NCBI GenBank assembly: GCA_023391015.1
Contig: JAEWBT010000083.1
Location: 1-46,219 of the forward strand
From: Bacteroidota bacterium
Lineage (GTDB): Bacteria; Bacteroidota; Bacteroidia; Chitinophagales; Chitinophagaceae
Length of the DNA: 46,219 bases
Direction: 5' to 3'
The notes beneath the pieces were generated by a model that did no database searches, had not been told where the DNA came from, and was given only the letters and a program-made list of their open reading frames with translations. Of the stretch, positions 41,418 through 46,219 are shown piece after piece; position 1 is the stretch's first letter, and each line of letters starts with the position of its first letter. A program made the position numbers and the translations under genes.

Positions 41418-41909
41418 TTGAACGATTCTCCCACATCCGCCGCTACCATTATAGACCAGATGCGTGCCCGATTTCTGGGCAAGCGCATCGAAGGCACCCC
41501 TTCGCCCACCGGAAACTGGCTGGGCATCACCTTGGTAGCTGCCGAAGCCGGCGACATTGTGCTTTCCATGCCCATCCGCCCGGAAATGACCAACCCCTAC
41601 GGCGGCATTCACGGCGGCATGATGGCTACCCTTTGCGACGAAGCCATTGGCTGGGCCATCCTGAGCCTGGGGTTAGAACAGCATTACACAACAGTGAACC
41701 TGACCACCGATTTCCTCTACACAGCCATGGCCGGCGAGGTGTTGAAGGCACACGGCAAAATCGTGCGGGCCGGTAAGAAAATCCTGAACGCAGAGGTGCA
41801 TGTTTACAACGAAGCAGGCCGCCTGCTGGCCCACACCACCAGCAACTTGGTGGTAACGGGCATGAAAATGACCGCCGAAGCCGTTTTCCAAAAAGGCATC
41901 CGCATTTAA
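41418..41909 (+). CDS. PaaI-type hotdog thioesterase, TTG start
   Basis: This 163-residue hotdog-fold acyl-CoA thioesterase of the PaaI/YbgC group has MTNPYGGIHGGMMATLCDEA, the core motif with HGG(M)MATLCDE. It is followed by LEQHYTTVNLTTDFLYTAMA and VHVYNEAGRLLAHTTSNLVV. The ORF opens with TTG at 41418. The first ATG (41460) is 14 codons later and still precedes the hotdog core, so the true start is either; the promoter box 33 bases before the TTG fits both. Substrate is unknown. It faces the OxyR-like gene, and the glycosyltransferase follows after 18 bases. Confidence 0.85.
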   Translation: MNDSPTSAATIIDQMRARFLGKRIEGTPSPTGNWLGITLVAAEAGDIVLSMPIRPEMTNPYGGIHGGMMATLCDEAIGWAILSLGLEQHYTTVNLTTDFLYTAMAGEVLKAHGKIVRAGKKILNAEVHVYNEAGRLLAHTTSNLVVTGMKMTAEAVFQKGIRI

Positions 41910-41912
41910 ACT

Positions 41913-41920
41913 TACTTTCG
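41913..41920 (+). promoter_or_regulatory. Near-consensus -7 box TACTTTCG for the glycosyltransferase
   Basis: One base differs from TAnnTTTG; it is seven bases before ATG 41928, right after the thioesterase stop. Confidence 0.4.
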
Positions 41921-41927
41921 CACTCTT

Positions 41928-42674
41928 ATGCTCAATGGCAAAAAAGTAGTGGTGGTTCTACCCGCCTACCGCGCTGCACTGACTTTGGAACGCACCTACC
42001 GCGAAATTCCGTTTGACATCGTGGATGACGTGGTGTTGGTGGATGACAAAAGCCCCGACAATACCGCCGAGGTGGCCGCGCAAATCGGCATTCGCCACAT
42101 CGTGCGCCATGCCGTGAACCGAGGCTATGGCGGCAACCAGAAAAGCTGCTATGCCAAGGCCATGGAGCTGGGGGCCGACATTGTGGTGATGCTGCACCCC
42201 GATTACCAATACACGCCCCTGCTGGTGCATTCCATGGCGGCCATGATTGCCTATGACGTCTATCCCGTTTCGTTTGGCTCGCGCATTTTGGGCAAAGGCG
42301 CGCTTCGGGGCGGGATGCCCATGTATAAATACATCGCCAACCGCTTTCTGACGATGTTTCAGAACGTTATGATTGGCCAAAAACTATCGGAGTACCACAC
42401 CGGCTACCGTGCTTTTTCTAAAGAAGTGATCCAAAGCATCGACTTCTCGCACAACTCCGACGACTTTGTTTTCGACAACGAGATGATTTCGCAGATTTTC
42501 ATGAACGGCTACGAAATCGGCGAGATTACCTGCCCCACCAAGTACTTCGAGGAAGCGTCTTCCATCAATTTTTCGCGCAGTATGAAGTACGGTCTCGGCG
42601 TGTTGCGCGTGAGCCTGGTGCACCGGCTGCATAAGTGGGGATTGCTTAAAAGCCCTTTATATCGCCAGAAATAA
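41928..42674 (+). CDS. Family 2 glycosyltransferase (dolichol-phosphate-mannose-synthase-like)
   Basis: This cytoplasmic GT-A fold enzyme has 248 residues. VVVVLPAYRAALTLERTYRE begins the fold, DDVVLVDDKSPDNTAEVA carries the nucleotide-sugar-binding acids, and HAVNRGYGGNQKSCYAKAME and IVVMLHPDYQYTPLLVHSMA (metal-binding DxD-like HPD) follow. KLSEYHTGYRAFSKEVIQ is typical of polyprenyl-phosphate-sugar synthases. There is no C-terminal membrane domain, unlike DPM1-GtrA fusions. It probably makes a polyprenyl-phosphate sugar for surface glycans, but the acceptor is not visible. Confidence 0.88.
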   Translation: MLNGKKVVVVLPAYRAALTLERTYREIPFDIVDDVVLVDDKSPDNTAEVAAQIGIRHIVRHAVNRGYGGNQKSCYAKAMELGADIVVMLHPDYQYTPLLVHSMAAMIAYDVYPVSFGSRILGKGALRGGMPMYKYIANRFLTMFQNVMIGQKLSEYHTGYRAFSKEVIQSIDFSHNSDDFVFDNEMISQIFMNGYEIGEITCPTKYFEEASSINFSRSMKYGLGVLRVSLVHRLHKWGLLKSPLYRQK

Positions 42675-42729
42675 GCGGCCTTTTCCAGACTCGGAAAAAA
42701 ATCTTAAGGTAGGCTGCCGGAATTTCCCG

Positions 42730-42876
42730 CCTATAGGTCTACGCGTGTAGGATGGCACACAGAATTTTCTGCCTATAGGTCTACACGTGTAGGATGGCAC
42801 ACAGGATTTTCTTCCTATAGGTCTACACGTGTAGGATGGCACACAGGATTTTCTTTCTATAGGTCTACACGTGTTT
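42730..42876. repeat. 42-bp tandem repeat, three full copies and a partial fourth
   Basis: Units start at 42730, 42772 and 42814, with a partial from 42856. Each holds CCTATAGG, the palindrome CTACACGTGTAG (CTACGCGTGTAG in the first copy) and GGATGGCACACAG. Copies differ by one to three bases, so the array is recent. There are no distinct spacers, so it is not a CRISPR. Confidence 0.9.
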
Positions 42877-43004
42877 TTATCATGCCGGAGGCCTCCGGCT
42901 ACAGGTTTGAAGATATTTTTACGATTCCAGGAAATATTTCCGGGCCGAATCGTTTAGAACACCCAATTGCTTTTGGGTCTTTCTTTCCGGATGGCCCCAG
43001 CGGG

Positions 43005-43158
43005 GCCAAATGTTTGTAGCTGCATAGGCATAATTAGCAGGAAGGTCGCTTCGCGACCTAAGGTTTGTCCTGCAATCTCCCGGACAAACATTGGGTCGCG
43101 AAGCGACCTTCCCCAAAATCCAAACTTTGGGCTACAAACATTGGGTCGCTCCGCGACC
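43005..43158. repeat. BIME-like inverted repeats with GGTCGC hairpins
   Basis: GGAAGGTCGCTTCGCGACC (43040-43058) pairs over 19 bases with GGTCGCGAAGCGACCTTCC (43094-43112). Each arm is itself a hairpin. A third hairpin GGTCGCTCCGCGACC lies at 43144-43158. The phrase ACAAACATTGGGTCGC precedes the second and third hairpins, and its near-complement CCAAATGTTTGTAG lies at 43007. This looks like a mobile repeat of the REP class. Confidence 0.8.
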
Positions 43159-43293
43159 AACCAGCCAAAGGCGAAGGCGCAAGAAATTTTAAAACCCCTG
43201 TAAGCGTGTAGGATGGCGCAAATAGTTTGCGGTGTAGGGATGTAAAGATCTGGGAGGGGTCAAAAGGTTTTTGTGGATAGCAAAAAGGTCTTT

Positions 43294-43932
43294 TTATCCC
43301 TTCTCCACCTTTACGGCAGCCGGTGGCAGGGGCCTGCCCATAAAGCGTTTCTGAAACAGCAGCAGGGCAATCACCCCAATAGAAATGGCGGCGTCGGCCA
43401 CGTTGAACACCGGCTCAAAAAAGCTGATGCGCGTGCCACCGATAAGGGGAAAACCCGCCGGTAGTTGGGTATCTACAAGGGGGAAGTAGAACATATCCAC
43501 CACGCGGCCATGCAGAAATTTGCCATAGCCCTGCCCAAAAGGCACGATGCGGGCCACGTCGTAAGTGCTTTCCGAGAAAATCAACCCATAGAACATCGAG
43601 TCGATCAGGTTGCCCAGTGCGCCGGCCAGAATAAGGGCACTGCAAATAATGAGGCCTTTGGATGCGCCTTTTTTGACAAAGCGATAGATTAGATTGAACC
43701 CAAAAATCACCGCGCCGAGGCGGAAGAGCGTGAGCACCAGCTTGCCAATCGGCGTATTGCTGATCTTCAGGCCAAAGGCCATGCCTTCGTTTTCGAGGAA
43801 ATGGAGCCGCGCCCAATCCCCGATGTATTTGATTTCTTCGCCGTAGTAGAAATGGGTTTTCACATACACCTTGCTCCATTGGTCAATCACCAAAACAAGC
43901 AAAATCAGCAACAAAACGGAACGGTATTTCAC
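43294..43932 (-). CDS. lspA: Lipoprotein signal peptidase LspA (signal peptidase II)
   Basis: LspA cleaves lipoprotein signal peptides in the inner membrane. The GTG at 43932 starts a 212-residue, four-helix protein (MKYRSVLLLILLVLVIDQWS). Conserved motifs are ENEGMAFGL at 47-55, GALGNLIDSMFYG, GRVVDMFYF with catalytic Asp146, and FEPVFNVADAAISIG with the second catalytic Asp180. The two Asp are 34 residues apart, wider than in Escherichia coli or Pseudomonas; the extra segment (PLVDTQLPAGFPLIGG) is a Bacteroidota-type loop. An exact -7 box lies 34 bases upstream. Confidence 0.95.
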   Translation of the reverse strand: MKYRSVLLLILLVLVIDQWSKVYVKTHFYYGEEIKYIGDWARLHFLENEGMAFGLKISNTPIGKLVLTLFRLGAVIFGFNLIYRFVKKGASKGLIICSALILAGALGNLIDSMFYGLIFSESTYDVARIVPFGQGYGKFLHGRVVDMFYFPLVDTQLPAGFPLIGGTRISFFEPVFNVADAAISIGVIALLLFQKRFMGRPLPPAAVKVEKG

Positions 43933-43966
43933 GCGGGAAAAGATAATAACGGGAAAAATAGCGGCG

Positions 43967-43974
43967 CAAATATA
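43967..43974 (-). promoter_or_regulatory. -7 box TATATTTG for lspA
   Basis: This exact TAnnTTTG match on the minus strand lies 34 bases before the lspA GTG at 43932. Confidence 0.65.
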
Positions 43975-44089
43975 GGCACACGGGTTTGGGGGCCGGGAGG
44001 AGGAGGGCAGCCTAAACCTGACGGAACCTGAACGCCGAAAACGCTAACGCAATGCGCCAGCACTCTTTCAACGCGAAGCTCCAACATGG

Positions 44090-45103
44090 CTATGCAGGCT
44101 GCAACTGCCGCAAAAAAGCCAGCACCGTGTTGCCCACTGCGCCGAGCGGCCCGCGGTCGATCACCGGCATCGCGTCGTTGTGGGTATGCCAGTGAGCCGG
44201 GAACCCAGACGGCGTGGCGCGCGTCAGGTGGATAATGTCAATGGTGGGGATTTTGGCGATTTCGTTGACGAAGGTGTGGTCGTCTGTCACGCCGCCTGCG
44301 CTCATTTCGTAGGAGAAATAAGAAGAGTAGCCCGCTGCGTTAGCCGTTTGCCATATCTTATCCTGCAACGGCTGCGCATACATCCGGGAGGTTTGCTCCA
44401 TCGGGAAGCGTGCGCCCTGTGCGCCCACCATGTCCAGCAAAATGCCGCCTTCGGCACGGTAGCCCGGCACATGCGGATTGCGCGCCCAGTATTGCGTGCC
44501 CAGCCCGTAGGAGTCGTCGCCCCACTCGGATTTGCCGTAGTCTTCTACATCCACCAAGAGGATATCCACCCCCACGTTGGCGGTAAGCGGTGTTTGCCTT
44601 AACTGTCGGGCAATTTCCAGCAACACCCCTACACCGCTGCCGCCGTCGTCGGCCCCGTCGATGGGTTTGTCTTTTTCTTTGGTATCCATGTCGGCCCAGG
44701 GGCGCGTGTCCCAGTGGGCCAGCAGTAAATAGCGCTGCTGTGCGGCGGGGTTAAAACTGCCGATCAGATTGATGCAGGGCAGCATCTTGCCATCTCCTCC
44801 TTTCACCGATACCGACTGCACGATGACCGTATCGCAGTGGCGACGCAGGCTGGCCTCCAGCCACGCGGCGCAGTCGCGCTGTCCTTTCGTTCCCGGCACG
44901 CGCGGCCCGAAGCTCACCTGCCGGGCGATATTCTCATACGCGCTGTCGGCGCTAAAGGTGAGCAGGGATTGCGGAACGGCTGCCGAAGCAGCCGGACTTT
45001 CCGGCGTTGCAGGCGTGTCGTCGGTAGGTGCAGATTTACACGAAAAAAGAAAACACAGGCCGAGAACCGGCACCACATTATTTTTCTTAACCAGAAAAGA
45101 CAT
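44090..45103 (-). CDS. M28-family lipoprotein, glutaminyl-peptide-cyclotransferase-like
   Basis: This zinc-dependent aminopeptidase-fold enzyme has 337 residues and a lipoprotein signal ending in FLFSC. Zinc-binding motifs are YLLLAHWDTRPWAD (His-Asp), DGADDGGSGVGVLLEIA (bridging Asp), LVDVEDYGKSEWGDDSYGLG, ILLDMVGAQGARFPME and a C-terminal PAHWHTHNDAMPVIDRGP. The AHWDTRPWAD motif and overall layout match the QPCT glutaminyl cyclases common in Bacteroidota, where surface and periplasmic proteins start with pyroglutamate after signal peptidase I cleavage before Gln; several exported proteins here indeed start Ala-Gln-Gln. It lies five bases downstream of the Omp28-like gene and forms an operon with it. 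Confidence 0.9.
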   Translation of the reverse strand: MSFLVKKNNVVPVLGLCFLFSCKSAPTDDTPATPESPAASAAVPQSLLTFSADSAYENIARQVSFGPRVPGTKGQRDCAAWLEASLRRHCDTVIVQSVSVKGGDGKMLPCINLIGSFNPAAQQRYLLLAHWDTRPWADMDTKEKDKPIDGADDGGSGVGVLLEIARQLRQTPLTANVGVDILLVDVEDYGKSEWGDDSYGLGTQYWARNPHVPGYRAEGGILLDMVGAQGARFPMEQTSRMYAQPLQDKIWQTANAAGYSSYFSYEMSAGGVTDDHTFVNEIAKIPTIDIIHLTRATPSGFPAHWHTHNDAMPVIDRGPLGAVGNTVLAFLRQLQPA

Positions 45104-45108
45104 TGCGC

Positions 45109-45987
45109 TTAAAGGCTTTTATCAACTACCTGCAAAACAGCCCGGTCGGCTCCATCCTGATTGTGTACAAAAGCCGTAACGGTGCAGTTAGCAGCATTCC
45201 ATTTCGGATCCAGTTTAGCGGTGAAGCGGCGCTCATACACGCGGCCTGCCGTCTTCACTGCCATAGCATCCAGCACGGCTTCGCCGGTAACCGAGGACAG
45301 GAAATCCCGGAAAACGTGCTTGTGGTCATAGTCTTCATGAGTGATGATCTGTCCACCCGCAATAAGTTCTTCCTGTGCATCAATGATATGATCTTCGGTC
45401 AGGGCCACAGTCAGGTTGTGCTTGGTAGAAACGTCGGCCGTGTAAGCGACGCGCACCGTTACCGTCAGTTCGCGGGTCGTGGAGTCGTAAGCGCTTGTCA
45501 TTGTCATGTTCAGCGGCGACGTTTCTTTCAGCCGGTTGGCCAGCATCGCGTCCCACTGAGTGCGGGCGCGCAGCAGTTCGCCGCCTTCCGGAACGCGGTT
45601 AAAAGCAGCACAGGGCAGGTAAGGCACCCCGCCAAAGCTTTTACCCAGATCGGTGCCCTTTTGAGTGCGGTTGTCGGTGCGCGTTTCCTTCGCCGGGTTG
45701 GCCTGCCCAATATTGAATGGTTGATACCCAATGGCAGAGATGCGGCCTGCGTTGGCTTCAATCATGTTTTTAATCTTGGTGTGGCCGGCAGGGCAGTTGG
45801 TGCAGGTTACGCCGGTAAACTCCTCAATCAGTATGCGGCGGGGTGTAGCTGCTTCCGGATTGGCCATGTAGGTGGTATCCACGCTGGCAACCGGCACATC
45901 AAAATTGATAATTGGGCCGATTTCTTTTTCGCAGGAAATCCACGTCAGCGAAACGGCAGCCAAAAAGGCAAAAGATAAGGACTTCAT
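45109..45987 (-). CDS. Omp28-related outer-membrane lipoprotein
   Basis: I start at ATG 45987, giving a lipobox TWISC (Cys19); the ORF upstream to 46068 has no signal peptide and is rejected. The 292 residues carry a thioredoxin-like CxxC near the N-terminus (EEFTGVTCTNCPAGHTKIKN, Cys62 and Cys65). RVPEGGELLRARTQWDAMLA and a beta-rich C-terminal domain (TVRVAYTADVSTKHNLTVAL, VTAFVHNQDGADRAVLQVVD) complete the Omp28 family pattern. Function is not established; the CxxC suggests redox or metal binding. It is five bases upstream of the glutaminyl-cyclase-like gene. Confidence 0.88.
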   Translation of the reverse strand: MKSLSFAFLAAVSLTWISCEKEIGPIINFDVPVASVDTTYMANPEAATPRRILIEEFTGVTCTNCPAGHTKIKNMIEANAGRISAIGYQPFNIGQANPAKETRTDNRTQKGTDLGKSFGGVPYLPCAAFNRVPEGGELLRARTQWDAMLANRLKETSPLNMTMTSAYDSTTRELTVTVRVAYTADVSTKHNLTVALTEDHIIDAQEELIAGGQIITHEDYDHKHVFRDFLSSVTGEAVLDAMAVKTAGRVYERRFTAKLDPKWNAANCTVTAFVHNQDGADRAVLQVVDKSL

Positions 45988-46008
45988 CAGGTGTTTGCTA
46001 AGAATTGC

Positions 46009-46016
46009 CGAAGATA
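46009..46016 (-). promoter_or_regulatory. Near-consensus -7 box TATCTTCG for the Omp28/QC operon
   Basis: One base differs from TAnnTTTG; it ends 22 bases before ATG 45987 on the minus strand. Confidence 0.45.
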
Positions 46017-46126
46017 CGTTATAGGAAACCCTTCCCTGCGGGGCATTTCGTAACTTTAACGCCCCCATGCCGCAGCGGTGTGGATTTTGGGAAAGGCACT
46101 CTTTTTAAGAGCGAAATAAAAAAATC

Positions 46127-46219
46127 ATGGAAGAAACAAAACGACAAAAACAGGTAGGGCAGCTGGTGCAGGAAGAGATAAGCGATATTTTTCTACGCGA
46201 AGGTCTCACGATGGCGGGC
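46127..46219 (+). CDS. rbfA: Ribosome-binding factor RbfA, first 31 codons
   Basis: From ATG 46127 the reading METKRQ-type start (MEETKRQKQVGQLVQEEISD) followed by IFLREG is the RbfA N-terminus, which helps 30S maturation by binding near 16S rRNA helix 1. The rest lies beyond the window. The upstream intergenic region contains a possible box TAACTTTA at 46051-46058. Confidence 0.85.
   Translation, partial: MEETKRQKQVGQLVQEEISDIFLREGLTMAG

Larger units (their letters stand above)
42675..43293. other. 619-base repeat-rich intergenic region
   Basis: No real gene lies here; ORFs such as 42657-42842 and 42919-43116 are translations of the repeats. From left to right it holds a 42-bp tandem array (42730-42876), a perfect 16-base palindrome GCCGGAGGCCTCCGGC (42884-42899) and a nested dyad ACGATTC...GAATCGT around GGAAATATTTCC (42921-42953). 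A weak terminator-like ACCCAA/TTGGGT with CTTTCTTT lies at 42961-42986, followed by a BIME-like cluster (43005-43158). Confidence 0.7.
288..45593. repeat. Dispersed palindrome TTCCGGAA (extended TTTCCGGAAA), 47 copies
   Basis: Start positions: 288, 1735, 1755, 2424, 3806, 3985, 5426, 8460, 9751, 9931, 9951, 11637, 11754, 12820, 13207, 13704, 14536, 15272, 15814, 16140, 16162, 17312, 19059, 19362, 21263, 22457, 23211, 23898, 23990, 26397, 26592, 27078, 27708, 27729, 27786, 28167, 29253, 29273, 32070, 34247, 36853, 37352, 38580, 38590, 39549, 40402, 45586. Twenty-four are intergenic or in doubtful ORFs; 23 are in genes. An 8-mer at equal base frequencies is expected about 0.7 times here. The count was made by eye and may miss a few. 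Confidence 0.9.

Noticed and set aside
42730..42876. CRISPR array
   Set aside because: Units follow each other without unique spacers, the unit is 42 bp with all of it repeated, and no cas gene lies nearby.
42657..43203. Small ORFs in the repeat region (42657-42842, 42919-43116, 42954-43160, 42967-43203)
   Set aside because: They translate tandem or inverted repeats, on both strands, with no signal peptide or domain.

Overview
The window is ordinary chromosomal DNA of a gliding or type IX-secreting member of the Bacteroidota. I infer a Chitinophagia- or Saprospiria-like organism because the DNA is close to 50% GC, which is high for Flavobacteriia; the lineage is not proven. The evidence is a set of genes found only in this phylum: gldC, gldJ, porU, porV, a porP/sprF gene with a porE-like partner, and a secreted protein with a type IX sorting tail. 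Many starts also carry the Bacteroidota -7 promoter box TAnnTTTG instead of a Shine-Dalgarno-led layout.

Layout. Bases 1-2000 (minus strand) hold the end of a TolC-type efflux operon with its TetR regulator, two operator palindromes and a tiny membrane protein. Bases 2475-5207 (minus) hold an FG-GAP secreted protein, tRNA-Lys(TTT) and an inward-rectifier K+ channel. Bases 5411-11450 (plus) are a complete tripartite RND efflux pump (adaptor, inner-membrane pump, outer-membrane lipoprotein). Bases 11450-13300 are the accessory-looking part: an AT-rich orphan secreted protein, weak ORFs and short direct repeats. Bases 13308-18054 hold gldC and then a minus-strand run of small or stress-type proteins (YtxH-like, carboxypeptidase-regulatory-like, SDR, PhnA, DUF559) that ends in an alanine-rich ORF built on a 21-bp minisatellite. 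Bases 18152-29190 hold a class III aminotransferase, the porU-porV pair facing gldJ-murF, and a Cys/Met-metabolism PLP enzyme. Bases 29663-38520 hold a LolA-like protein, FtsK, a PorP/PorE-like pair, prmA and plsY. Bases 38644-46219 hold an M48 lipoprotein peptidase, a spermidine-synthase-like protein, an OxyR-like regulator facing a thioesterase, a glycosyltransferase, a repeat-rich intergenic stretch, lspA, an M28 glutaminyl-cyclase-like lipoprotein, an Omp28-like lipoprotein and the first codons of rbfA.

How the genes fit together. PorU and PorV form the cell-surface attachment complex of the type IX system. GldJ and GldC belong to the gliding/secretion apparatus. The PorP/PorE-like pair can anchor it to peptidoglycan, and the FG-GAP protein is a probable cargo. 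LspA and a LolA-like carrier serve the many lipoproteins seen here.

The strongest unexplained signal is a short perfect palindrome, TTCCGGAA (usually extended to TTTCCGGAAA). I counted 47 copies in 46 kb, about one per kb, against roughly 0.7 expected by chance. About half lie in the small intergenic fraction. Those inside genes occur in all three reading frames, so selection appears to act on the DNA and not on the protein. This resembles HIP1 of cyanobacteria or the DNA uptake sequences of Neisseria and Haemophilus, and I know of no described equivalent in Bacteroidota.
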